Origin: Corallibacter vietnamensis
Lineage (GTDB): Bacteria; Bacteroidota; Bacteroidia; Flavobacteriales; Flavobacteriaceae
Reading direction: 5' to 3'
DNA length: 64,000 nt
Assembly: GCF_039537875.1 (NCBI RefSeq)
Contig: NZ_BAABBI010000005.1
Location: forward strand, 1-64,000
The notes under the pieces are model-generated. The model saw only the letters and a program-made list of their open reading frames with translations. It was not told the DNA's origin and searched no databases. Below are positions 1 through 7,296 of the stretch, piece by piece (within the stretch, counting starts at the first letter, position 1; every line of letters starts with the position of its first letter). The translations under genes and the position numbers were made by a program.

Positions 1-253
1 GCATTGGGCTTTCTTCTACATAATTATGCGATTCTCTTGACAGGAAAACCGAAAGTTTTAGAGAGTAATTACCTGTGTTTTCAAAACAGTAAAAATAGTC
101 TGCTGTTTCTAAATGGGTTTTACTCCACTTAATAAGCTCGTGATAACCGATTTCATCATTAGAGAACACTGCATGTTGCTTACTGTGATAGATAGTTGCA
201 TCTAGGGTGTTTTTTGATACATCAATACCTATTACTTCTTTTACTTTTTTCAT
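1..253 (-). CDS. IS110-family transposase, 5' part (cut by window edge)
   Basis: Reading leftwards from an ATG at 251-253 gives 84 codons without a stop, running off the window. The product begins MKKVKEVIGIDVSKNTLDAT and later has FENTGNY. These are the first two acidic sites of the IS110-family DEDD (RuvC-like) domain: Asp11 in GIDVSK and Glu58 in the ExTG motif. The family catalyses cut-and-paste movement through a circular intermediate, with a serine-recombinase-like C-terminal part that lies outside the window. Whether the gene is intact cannot be seen. It is transcribed away from the cassette-like genes to its right, so its upstream end lies against them. Confidence 0.88.
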   Translation of the reverse strand, partial: MKKVKEVIGIDVSKNTLDATIYHSKQHAVFSNDEIGYHELIKWSKTHLETADYFYCFENTGNYSLKLSVFLSRESHNYVEESPM

Positions 254-289
254 ATATTTAAAAAATTAATGTTTATTGATGGTTTGCAA

Positions 290-425
290 CTATATCCTTT
301 AATGAGCCTTATGGGCTAGGTATTCCAAGTAGTTCAACAAAACATCGTACAAGAGACAGAGAGGACTAACACGTGTAAGAGGTAATCCCTAGAGACCGTT
401 ATAGTTCTCCTCTCTTCTCTTGATA
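290..425 (-). ncRNA. Candidate bridge RNA region in the non-coding end of the IS110 element
   Basis: Two foldable parts lie upstream of the transposase start. The first is a 14-bp stem with a single bulge, 351-365 pairing with 408-421, closing a loop of about 42 bases. The second is a smaller hairpin, AGCC 305-308 with GGCT 314-317, extended by CCT 296-298 with AGG 318-320 across a one-sided internal loop. IS110-group elements are known to encode a structured guide (bridge) RNA in the non-coding end before the transposase gene. The assignment here rests on position and foldability only. The strand and exact ends of a transcript are not known. Confidence 0.35.
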
Positions 426-448
426 AATTTAATAACATCAAAGTAAAG

Positions 449-464
449 GAGACCGTTGTGGCAC
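449..464 (+). repeat. Right half of an attC-like site (copy A), apparently interrupted by the IS
   Basis: GGAGACCGTTGTGG matches the pattern GAGRCYGTTRTGG seen at the right end of the site before the gene at 3328. The segment GTTGTGGCAC (455-464) is the exact reverse complement of GTGCCACAAC at 1236-1245, after the gene at 471-1223. In integron cassettes the start of a cassette pairs in this way with the R'' end of its own attC. The left half of this copy is not present and is presumably on the far side of the IS. Confidence 0.5.
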
Positions 465-470
465 ATTTGA

Positions 471-1223
471 ATGAACCTTACAATTAACATAAAATCACTC
501 TTAATTCTGATAATCGGATTTATTAGTTTCACAGTAATCGGAACTATAAGCCACGAATATGGACATATAATTGTAGCCAAATCATTTGACTATGAAACTA
601 AACTACATTATGGAAGTATGAATTATTATCCTAAAGGATATTTAGAAGACAAAGATGTCATAGCAATTAAAAGTTTGACAAAAGATTTTGTTGGAATAGA
701 GTATGACTCTTGGCCAAAAGATGTAAAAGAAAAAACTGAAGAATACAACAAAATTTTGCAAAAACGATATTGGAATGATAGCTCAAACAAAGGTTTACTT
801 GTTACAATTGGTGGTCCTCTACAAACTATGTTAACAGGAACTCTTGGACTATTGATTTTATTATGGCGTAGAGTTTTAATTTCTAAAAACGGAATGAAAC
901 CTCTTGATTGGCTCGCTATTTTTCTATCACTTTTTTGGTTACGAGAAGTATTTAATCTTGTAACTTCTATTGGTGGAGAATTAATTTCACCAAATGGAAA
1001 TTGGTTCGGTGGAGATGAATTACATATTTCACAAGGATTAAATTTGTGGAATGGAACAATTCCTATAATGTTAGCAACTATTGGATTCGCTATCTCGCTT
1101 TATGTAATATTTAGAATATTGCCTAAAAAAATACGTCTGACTTTTATTTTAAGTGGATTTATTGGAGGAATAACAGGATTTATATTGTGGATGAATATAA
1201 TCGGACCAAAAATATTACCATAA
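471..1223 (+). CDS. Membrane protein with HExxH zinc-protease-like motif
   Basis: The product is a 250-residue protein. A first membrane helix (about residues 8-33) carries the motif HEYGH at 28-32, followed by a polar stretch (about 40-105) and four more hydrophobic segments near 107-128, 142-165, 193-213 and 222-245. An HExxH motif inside a helix near the N-terminus is the hallmark of site-2 (M50-type) intramembrane metalloproteases, but the second metal-binding motif typical of M50 (NPxxDG-like) is not clear. Enzymatic activity is therefore uncertain. The gene stands alone between two halves of cassette-like repeats: the 10 bases at 455-464 and those at 1236-1245 are exact complements. It has no promoter of its own that I can see. 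Confidence 0.7.
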   Translation: MNLTINIKSLLILIIGFISFTVIGTISHEYGHIIVAKSFDYETKLHYGSMNYYPKGYLEDKDVIAIKSLTKDFVGIEYDSWPKDVKEKTEEYNKILQKRYWNDSSNKGLLVTIGGPLQTMLTGTLGLLILLWRRVLISKNGMKPLDWLAIFLSLFWLREVFNLVTSIGGELISPNGNWFGGDELHISQGLNLWNGTIPIMLATIGFAISLYVIFRILPKKIRLTFILSGFIGGITGFILWMNIIGPKILP

Positions 1224-1235
1224 TGAATAAAAAAC

Positions 1236-1420
1236 GTGCCACAACATTGGCTATAAGTAATTGCTTGTTCTCGCCTACTTCTGACACGAGCACAAAGTGC
1301 GAACTGGCGAAGCAAAATTCACTAACGTAAAGTTCGCACTTCGTGCTTGTGTCTCGCGGATTTTCTATTCGGGTTTTATTGCTAAATCGTGCAACTATTC
1401 TTATACAAAACCGCTATGCT
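1236..1420 (+). repeat. attC-like long imperfect palindrome (copy B)
   Basis: The outer arms are GTGCCACAAC (1236-1245), then CTATAAGTAATTGC (1251-1264), pairing with GCAACTATTCTTATA (1391-1405), then CGCTATGCT (1412-1420). The TATAAG boxes are offset by extra unpaired bases, as in the L boxes of attC sites. An inner stem of 23 bp with two mismatches pairs 1283-1305 with 1331-1353 around a 25-base loop. The inner sequence GTGCGAACTGGCGAAGCAAA recurs in copy D. At about 185 bases it is longer than typical integron attC sites. Confidence 0.6.
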
Positions 1421-1475
1421 CAATTATGACGTAACAATTAGAAAGCTTAATCGTCTGAATAATAAATCAAATTTT

Positions 1476-1901
1476 ATGGAAAAAATAGACGAATTAAAAA
1501 AAAATAAGCTTTTAGTATTTTTATATTGGTGTGCTAGAGTTGGAATGGGATTAACGTTTATATTATCGGGTATACGAAAATTACCAGGAGTTAAATTCAC
1601 AACTTTACCCATTGACCATCCTGTTGGGTTTTATTTTGAAGCAATGTATTCTACAGGTTTTTATTGGAATTTTATTGGATATTTTCAAATTCTAATTGGG
1701 ATTTTGGTATTCTTGAACAGATTTGTTGTTATATCAAGTTTATTTATGTTACCTGTAGTCATAAATATTTTTTTTGTATCAATAGCTTTAAATATGAGAG
1801 GAACCCCTATAATTACATCTGCTATGGTTTTAGGAAACTTACTCTTAATTGTATGGCATATTAAAAATTATAAATCGCTATTTATAAGACCGATTGAATA
1901 A
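1476..1901 (+). CDS. DoxX-like membrane protein
   Basis: The product has 141 residues from the chosen ATG. Residues WCARVGMGLTFILSGIRKLPG near the N-terminus, followed by further hydrophobic helices (four in all), are typical of the DoxX / MauE-like membrane family. Members are often linked with redox or thiol chemistry, but the function of this one is unknown. Upstream in-frame starts exist at 1389 and 1416. I prefer 1476 because the family usually starts shortly before the first helix and the earlier starts fall inside the right arm of the palindromic repeat. It is a single gene between repeat copies B and C, and it looks like cassette cargo. Confidence 0.72.
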   Translation: MEKIDELKKNKLLVFLYWCARVGMGLTFILSGIRKLPGVKFTTLPIDHPVGFYFEAMYSTGFYWNFIGYFQILIGILVFLNRFVVISSLFMLPVVINIFFVSIALNMRGTPIITSAMVLGNLLLIVWHIKNYKSLFIRPIE

Positions 1902-1905
1902 AGCA

Positions 1906-1960
1906 GCATAAAACAACGGCTATAAGTAATGGCGTTGTTCTCGCTTACTTCTAATCAGCC
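1906..1960 (+). repeat. Left half of an attC-like site (copy C), truncated
   Basis: GCATAAAACAACGGCTATAA begins a stretch nearly identical to the left arm of copy D at 3124-3149; both share AACAACGGCTATAAGTAATGG (here 1912-1932), with one mismatch just before it. The sequence TTCTCGCTTACTTCT that follows also resembles copy B (TTCTCGCCTACTTCT). The inner stem and right arm are missing. After about 1960 the sequence is unrelated, which suggests a deletion or insertion through the site. Confidence 0.55.
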
Positions 1961-2203
1961 ATTCCAATTCTGTGATTGACCACCACAAACTTGTCATGCA
2001 CAACCTTGTGATGAACTTGATTCAGTATTGTTTCAGTATCTAGGCAATCTCTCCTAAATAATAACCCACAAATAATCATAAAACCAGATCAGTTTGTAAG
2101 AATTTTAACTATTTTAGAAGTTTAAATATTACATATATAAACACACTAGTGTGTTTTAATTGTTAGCAAACATTAACCAAATATTAACCAGAAAAATTAA
2201 CAA
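1961..2203. other. Gene-free stretch, decayed repeat and promoter region
   Basis: No gene is supported between the DoxX-like gene and the secreted-protein gene. The first part contains a small hairpin, CACAA-CC-TTGTG at 1999-2010, and a near-tandem TTCAGTAT, which looks like remains of an intergenic repeat. The last 100 bases are very AT-rich, contain a palindrome at 2139-2156 and probably carry the promoter of the next gene. Confidence 0.4.
2139..2156. promoter_or_regulatory. Perfect 18-base palindrome, possible operator
   Basis: AAACACACTAGTGTGTTT is a perfect palindrome 48 bases before the start of the secreted-protein gene. It could be a binding site for a dimeric regulator or part of an unusual terminator stem. 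Nothing in the window identifies a regulator. Confidence 0.35.
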
Positions 2204-3115
2204 ATGAAACAATTTTACACTTTTTTGAATTTAGCAGCTTTAATGCTTTTTATTCCATCAATTTCTAATGCACAAACCACTTTATATTTCAATGATTTTG
2301 AGGGAACTGATTTTGACACATATCAACTATACAATGCATCAGGGAGTTCAGTTAACTTTATGACTGCATCAGCAGATTATATAACTAGGGCTATACCTTC
2401 TAGCTTATCTCTTGGAAACACCACTTCAGGGTTTTCTGGAAATGTGATTGCATTAGAGGATTACGACGGAGCTGGCTATTTACCTGAAGATCATTATATT
2501 CAAACAAATGCAATAGATATTACTGGAGCCATTGGTTTAGCTTTTGAATTTCGTCTAGCTGCACCTAGAGGAAACGATGGAAATAGGTATGAAACCAATG
2601 ATATATTGCAAGTACAAATATCTATTGACGGAGGAGCATATCAAACAATAATAAGTTGTGGTGGTGGATTAGACACCCGTTTTTATTACGATTCAGCTTT
2701 AGATGGTATTAACATTGATGGTAATGATATAATAGTTGACCAAAATTCTCAAATAATTTCAACCTCTATTCCAAATACAGGTAATACTATGTTTGTTAGA
2801 GTTCTTTTTAATTCTCTAGGTTCTCAAGAAGAAATGCTATTTGATGATATAAAAGTTAGCGCATTAAATGTATTAGGATTAAATGATCTTCATTATGATA
2901 CTAAAATTAAAGTATTTCCAAACCCATCAAAAGAATTTATTCAAATTTCAAATTTAAATTCAAAAGAACCATATACCATTTTTGGAATTCTTGGAAATCA
3001 AATTAAAAAAGGAATTATTGCTAACAATGAACAAATTGATATTAGCAATTTTACAAACGGAATGTACTTCTTGAAATTTAAAAATGGAAATACAATTAAA
3101 TTTATAAAAGAATAG
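2204..3115 (+). CDS. Secreted protein with type IX secretion sorting domain
   Basis: The product has 303 residues. A Sec signal peptide ends near SNAQT (about residue 24). The middle part (about 25-220) has the look of a beta-sandwich surface domain with DFEG near its start. The last 75 residues are a type A sorting domain (TIGR04183-like): KVFPNPS, then YTIFGILGNQIKKG, then DISNFTNGMYFLKF and a basic end FIKE. Such proteins cross the outer membrane by the type IX system and are attached to the surface or released. The passenger's function is not recognisable. The gene sits inside the cassette-like region, with a site after it but only a degenerate site before it. Confidence 0.8.
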   Translation: MKQFYTFLNLAALMLFIPSISNAQTTLYFNDFEGTDFDTYQLYNASGSSVNFMTASADYITRAIPSSLSLGNTTSGFSGNVIALEDYDGAGYLPEDHYIQTNAIDITGAIGLAFEFRLAAPRGNDGNRYETNDILQVQISIDGGAYQTIISCGGGLDTRFYYDSALDGINIDGNDIIVDQNSQIISTSIPNTGNTMFVRVLFNSLGSQEEMLFDDIKVSALNVLGLNDLHYDTKIKVFPNPSKEFIQISNLNSKEPYTIFGILGNQIKKGIIANNEQIDISNFTNGMYFLKFKNGNTIKFIKE

Positions 3116-3120
3116 AAAAA

Positions 3121-3310
3121 CGGCATACAACAACGGCTATAAGTAATGGATCTGGTCGCGCCTACTTATGATACAAAGTGCAAAGTGCGAACTGGCGAAG
3201 CAAAATTTACTAACGTACAGTTTGCGCTTTGTGACAGTGTCTATTCGGTTTATATTTGCTAAATTAGGTGCTTAAATCACGCCACTAATCTTATATGAGG
3301 CTGTTATGGT
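3121..3310 (+). repeat. attC-like long imperfect palindrome (copy D)
   Basis: The left arm holds ACAACGGCTATAAGTAATGG at 3130-3149. The right arm CCACTAATCTTATATGAGGC pairs with it through TATAAG and CC(A)TTA-type boxes and continues into GTTATGG at 3303-3309. An inner arm GTGCGAACTGGCGAAGCAAA (from 3185) matches copy B, and a facing arm lies around 3219-3240. The sequence GTTATGGTTAATTTG at the right edge pairs with the end of the following gene unit (3848-3863). Confidence 0.6.
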
Positions 3311-3327
3311 TAATTTGAGAAAACGGA

Positions 3328-3846
3328 ATGAAAAGAACTGATTTAAAGAAAATAGACTATATAGTTCTTGGGTTATATTTAATAATTGGATTTCTGATTT
3401 TCATTTTCTATTATCAAAATATTATCCCACAAAAGACAATTAATGAAAGTATACTAGCTTTCGGATTTGGTTGCCCTTTCTTACTCTACGGACTTTATTA
3501 TAAAAGGTTTAGAAATGTAAAAGTTATTACTATTTGGACATTAATAGCATTATTCCAAATTGGTATTTATCTGAAATTTAAACAAAAATCGGATTTCATA
3601 AGCGTAATTGGAAGTTCCTATTTGGAATATCTGATTATGCTACCGATTTCAATCATTATCTTTTCTTTATTAAGGTATTTGTATTGGTTAATTTACAAAC
3701 AAGAATTAGTAATTACTGCTTTGAATTTTAAAACAGGTGAAATAGTAGAAAACAGAAGATTACGCGGAACAGATTTCGCCTTTTCTATAATTGGAATGTC
3801 AATAATGATTTTCGGAATCGACTTTGTAATTGAATTGATAAATTAA
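3328..3846 (+). CDS. Unknown multi-pass membrane protein
   Basis: The product has 172 residues with hydrophobic segments near 12-29, 40-56, 66-82, 97-118 and 150-169. Between the last two is a short polar stretch, ITALNFKTGEIVENRRLRGT. I do not recognise the family. The gene is bracketed by complementary ends: GTTATGGTTAATTTG (3303-3317) before it and AAAAACTAACCACAAC (3848-3863) after it match at about 12 of 14 paired bases, the same arrangement as the gene at 471. It is probably cassette cargo. Confidence 0.6.
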   Translation: MKRTDLKKIDYIVLGLYLIIGFLIFIFYYQNIIPQKTINESILAFGFGCPFLLYGLYYKRFRNVKVITIWTLIALFQIGIYLKFKQKSDFISVIGSSYLEYLIMLPISIIIFSLLRYLYWLIYKQELVITALNFKTGEIVENRRLRGTDFAFSIIGMSIMIFGIDFVIELIN

Positions 3847-3847
3847 T

Positions 3848-3875
3848 AAAAACTAACCACAACAGCACATAACCG
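3848..3875 (+). repeat. Left end of an attC-like site (end of the cassette-like run)
   Basis: AAAAACTAACCACAAC (3848-3863) complements the start of the preceding gene unit at 3303-3317. The expected TATAAG box, inner stem and right arm do not follow, so this is a fragment or a diverged last site. It marks the change from accessory to core sequence. Confidence 0.4.
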
Positions 3876-4151
3876 TAATGTATTAAGGCATTTATTAAAA
3901 AAAAGGAGTTCATAGGTGGCTATGCTTGGTTTTTAATCTGTTACGTTAACTAAAAGTAAAAAACTATGTGTTTTTTGGGTATATTTCTTAAAAAAAACCT
4001 ATTTACTTAAAAAAGTAGCACGATACAAGAACCTACAAACTCTACACCTACTACTCTAGTTAACACTTAATACACTTGGTATTATTATTTACACATTTTT
4101 GTTTCCACAAAAGGGAACTATAATTATATTTGCAACCTTAAAATAATTTAC
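3876..4151. other. Gene-free stretch before ychF
   Basis: No gene or RNA is evident. The stretch is AT-rich and ends with the ychF promoter. Confidence 0.5.
4098..4132 (+). promoter_or_regulatory. Probable promoter of ychF
   Basis: TATATTTG at 4125-4132 fits the Bacteroidota -7 element TAnnTTTG and lies 19 bases before the ychF start. TTTG at 4098-4101 could be the -33 element, with a slightly long spacer of 23 bases. Confidence 0.55.
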
Positions 4152-5246
4152 ATGAAAGCAGGAATTGTAGGATTACCAAACGTAGGAAAATCAACCTTAT
4201 TTAATTGTCTATCTAATGCCAAGGCGCAAAGTGCAAACTTTCCGTTTTGTACCATAGAGCCTAATATAGGTGTCGTAAACGTACCAGACCCAAGACTTCA
4301 AAAATTAGAAAGCCTTGTAAATCCTGAACGTGTTATTCCTGCTACTGTAGAGATTGTAGATATTGCTGGACTTGTAAAAGGTGCTAGTAAAGGTGAAGGA
4401 TTAGGAAACCAATTTTTGGCTAATATTCGTGAAACCGATGCTATTTTACATGTTTTAAGATGCTTTGACAACGATAATATTGTACATGTAGATGGCAATA
4501 TAAATCCGCTACGCGACAAGGAAACCATAGATATGGAATTGCAACTTAAAGACCTTGAAACTGTTGAGAAAAAGTTGGACAAAGTAAAACGTGCAGCAAA
4601 AACTGGAAATAAAGATGCGCAAAAAGAAGAAGCTATATTATTACAGATAAAAGCAGGATTAGAAGCAGGAACATCAGTAAGAGCATTAGAGTTTAGCGAA
4701 GATGATTATGATGATTTTGTAAAACCATCTCAATTTATAACAGACAAGCCTGTAATGTATGTTTGTAATGTAGACGAAAGTGCTGCCGTATCTGGAAATA
4801 GTTATGTAGAACAAGTACGTGAGGCTGTAAAAGACGAAAATGCTGAAGTTTTAGTGCTAGCTGTAGGTACCGAAGCTGATATAAACGAGTTAGACGATTA
4901 CGAAGAACGCCAAATGTTTTTATCTGACATAGGACTAGACGAACCAGGCTCATCAAAACTTATACGTTCTGCTTATAAATTATTAAATCAACAAACCTAC
5001 TTTACTGCTGGTGTAAAAGAAGTACGTGCTTGGACTGTAGGTATTGGTGCTACTGCGCCACAAGCAGCAGGCGTTATTCATACCGATTTTGAAAAAGGCT
5101 TTATTCGTGCTGAAGTTATAGGTTATGACGATTATGTAACCTATGGCAGCGAAGCCAAAGTAAAAGAAGCTGGAAAAATGCGTGTTGAAGGAAAAAACTA
5201 CATTGTAAAAGACGGTGATATTATGCATTTTTTATTCAATGTGTAA
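4152..5246 (+). CDS. ychF: Redox-regulated ATPase YchF (Obg-like)
   Basis: The product has 364 residues, the usual length. The P-loop GLPNVGKST is at residues 7-15 and the G3-type motif is DIAGLVKGAS. The usual NKxD is replaced by NVDE, the feature that makes YchF prefer ATP to GTP. A coiled-coil insert (about 130-160) and a C-terminal TGS domain ending in GDIMHFLFNV complete the protein. YchF binds ribosomes and is tied to translation and stress control. It is transcribed alone, with its own promoter and a strong terminator after it. Confidence 0.97.
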   Translation: MKAGIVGLPNVGKSTLFNCLSNAKAQSANFPFCTIEPNIGVVNVPDPRLQKLESLVNPERVIPATVEIVDIAGLVKGASKGEGLGNQFLANIRETDAILHVLRCFDNDNIVHVDGNINPLRDKETIDMELQLKDLETVEKKLDKVKRAAKTGNKDAQKEEAILLQIKAGLEAGTSVRALEFSEDDYDDFVKPSQFITDKPVMYVCNVDESAAVSGNSYVEQVREAVKDENAEVLVLAVGTEADINELDDYEERQMFLSDIGLDEPGSSKLIRSAYKLLNQQTYFTAGVKEVRAWTVGIGATAPQAAGVIHTDFEKGFIRAEVIGYDDYVTYGSEAKVKEAGKMRVEGKNYIVKDGDIMHFLFNV

Positions 5247-5266
5247 CCAATATGTTTTATTTAAAT

Positions 5267-5306
5267 AAAAAAAGCCCAATGTTCTGAACAACGTTGGGCT
5301 TTTTAT
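5267..5306 (+). terminator. Rho-independent terminator after ychF
   Basis: GCCCAATGTT pairs with AACGTTGGGC (one G-T pair) around a six-base loop, flanked by A and T runs, 21 bases after the ychF stop. Confidence 0.85.
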
Positions 5307-5390
5307 TGTTAATTACTTTACATAAATGGGGTTTCATTTTTTAAACCGATATATTATATTAGCAACATATCCAACAAATCACACCTTTTT

Positions 5391-7244
5391 ATGTCTGAAC
5401 AATCTAATTACACCGAAGATAATATACGCTCACTCGATTGGAAAGAACATATCCGTATGCGTCCAGGAATGTATATTGGGAAACTTGGTGATGGTTCTTC
5501 TCCAGACGACGGTATATACATACTGCTAAAAGAAGTTTTAGACAACTCTATAGACGAGTATGTTATGGGCGCTGGAAAAACCATTGAAATCTCTATTCAG
5601 GGTAATAAAGTTATTGTGCGTGATTATGGTCGTGGTATTCCATTAGGTAAAGTGGTTGATGTGGTATCAAAAATGAATACTGGTGGTAAGTATGATTCGC
5701 GCGCCTTTAAAAAATCGGTTGGACTAAATGGTGTTGGTACCAAAGCCGTAAATGCCTTATCAAACTATTTTAGAGTTGAATCTACCAGAGATGGAAAATC
5801 TGCTTCAGCTGAATTTGAAAAAGGAAATCTTACCAACCAAGAACAGCTAGACGAAACATCACGTAGAAAAGGAACTAAAGTGTCTTTTGTTCCTGACGAA
5901 ACTATTTTTAAAAACTACAAATACCGCAATGAGTATGTAGAAAAAATGCTTAAAAACTATGTGTACCTAAACCCAGGTTTGACCATTGTTTTTAACGGAG
6001 AAAAATATTACAGTGAAAACGGATTAAAAGATTTACTAGCAGAAAACATAAACGATTCTGACCTTGCCTACCCTATTATTCACTTAAAAGGCGATGATAT
6101 TGAAGTTGCCTTAACACATAGTAAAACCCAATACAGCGAACAATACCACTCGTTTGTAAACGGACAAAACACAACTCAAGGAGGAACACATTTAGCTGCT
6201 TTTAGAGAAGCCTTGGTAAAAACACTACGTGAGTTTTACGGTAAAAATTATGATGCTTCAGATATAAGAAAATCTGTAGTATCAGCCATTTCTATAAAAG
6301 TTATGGAACCTGTTTTTGAAAGTCAAACCAAAACAAAGTTAGGTTCAACTGATATGGGTGGCGATTTACCTACGGTAAGAACTTATGTAAACGACTTTAT
6401 AAAAACCTATCTTGATAACTACTTACACAAAAATCCTAATGCAGCTGAAAGTATTCAACGTAAAATACTACAAGCAGAGCGTGAAAGAAAAGAGTTATCA
6501 GGCATAAGAAAATTAGCTAAAGACCGTGCAAAAAAAGCAAGTCTTCACAATAAAAAGTTACGTGATTGTCGTATTCATTTTGGTGATACAAAAAACGAGC
6601 GTAACCTTGAAACAACCCTATTTATAACCGAGGGAGATTCTGCATCTGGTAGTATTACAAAGTCTAGAGATGTAAACACACAAGCTGTTTTTAGCTTAAA
6701 AGGAAAACCTTTAAACTGCTATGGCTTAAGTAAAAAAATTGTTTACGAAAACGAAGAGTTCAATTTACTACAAGCCGCTTTAAACATAGAAGAATCACTA
6801 GAAGATTTACGATATAACAACATTGTAATAGCAACCGATGCCGATGTAGATGGTATGCATATTAGGCTTTTACTTATTACTTTCTTTTTACAATTTTTTC
6901 CTGAAGTAATAAAAGAAGGGCATTTATATATTTTACAAACACCACTATTTAGAGTACGTAATAAAAAGAAAACTATATACTGCTACTCTGAAGAAGAACG
7001 ACGAAATGCTATTGAAGAATTAAAACCGAAACCGGAGATAACCCGATTTAAAGGTCTTGGTGAGATTTCTCCTGATGAATTTGTTCACTTTATAGGAGAA
7101 GACATTCGTTTAGACCCTGTTATGCTAGATAAAGATATGTCTATAGAAGAATTGTTATCATTCTACATGGGAAAAAACACACCAAAAAGGCAAGAATTTA
7201 TCATAGACAACCTAAAAGTTGAAATGGATATTGTTGAAGAATAA
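5391..7244 (+). CDS. parE: DNA topoisomerase IV subunit B
   Basis: The product has 617 residues. A GHKL ATPase domain comes first: KEVLDNSIDE with the catalytic Glu, then VRDYGRGIP and GLNGVGTKAVNALS. A transducer domain follows, then a TOPRIM domain with EGDSASG and DADVDGMH. It ends soon after the ParE-type C-terminus, without the insert seen in some GyrB proteins. With ParC it decatenates chromosomes and relaxes supercoils using ATP. The subunit A gene follows 52 bases downstream on the same strand, which supports topoisomerase IV rather than gyrase. Confidence 0.93.
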   Translation: MSEQSNYTEDNIRSLDWKEHIRMRPGMYIGKLGDGSSPDDGIYILLKEVLDNSIDEYVMGAGKTIEISIQGNKVIVRDYGRGIPLGKVVDVVSKMNTGGKYDSRAFKKSVGLNGVGTKAVNALSNYFRVESTRDGKSASAEFEKGNLTNQEQLDETSRRKGTKVSFVPDETIFKNYKYRNEYVEKMLKNYVYLNPGLTIVFNGEKYYSENGLKDLLAENINDSDLAYPIIHLKGDDIEVALTHSKTQYSEQYHSFVNGQNTTQGGTHLAAFREALVKTLREFYGKNYDASDIRKSVVSAISIKVMEPVFESQTKTKLGSTDMGGDLPTVRTYVNDFIKTYLDNYLHKNPNAAESIQRKILQAERERKELSGIRKLAKDRAKKASLHNKKLRDCRIHFGDTKNERNLETTLFITEGDSASGSITKSRDVNTQAVFSLKGKPLNCYGLSKKIVYENEEFNLLQAALNIEESLEDLRYNNIVIATDADVDGMHIRLLLITFFLQFFPEVIKEGHLYILQTPLFRVRNKKKTIYCYSEEERRNAIEELKPKPEITRFKGLGEISPDEFVHFIGEDIRLDPVMLDKDMSIEELLSFYMGKNTPKRQEFIIDNLKVEMDIVEE

Positions 7245-7296
7245 CAAACCTACAAAGCGGAATTTAAATAGAAACAAAAACAAATAGCCTAAATCA

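Larger units (their letters stand above)
1..448 (-). mobile_element. IS110-family insertion sequence, partial (inferred right limit)
   Basis: The element includes the transposase start and a non-coding stretch of about 195 bases upstream of it. The right limit is inferred. From about 449 the sequence GGAGACCGTTGTGG resembles the right end of the cassette-bounding repeat at 3296-3309, so the insertion sequence probably stops just before it. No terminal inverted repeats are evident, as is usual for IS110-type elements. The other end lies outside the window. Confidence 0.55.

Noticed and set aside
389..580. Open frame on the minus strand overlapping the cassette start
   Set aside because: It crosses the repeat end and the start of a plausible gene on the other strand and shows no protein family features.
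1100..1315. Minus-strand open frame through the end of the membrane gene and the palindrome
   Set aside because: It is partly formed by the inner stem of the repeat and has no recognisable product.
1389..1475. Longer N-terminus for the DoxX-like gene
   Set aside because: It begins inside the palindrome arm and adds residues not seen in the family.
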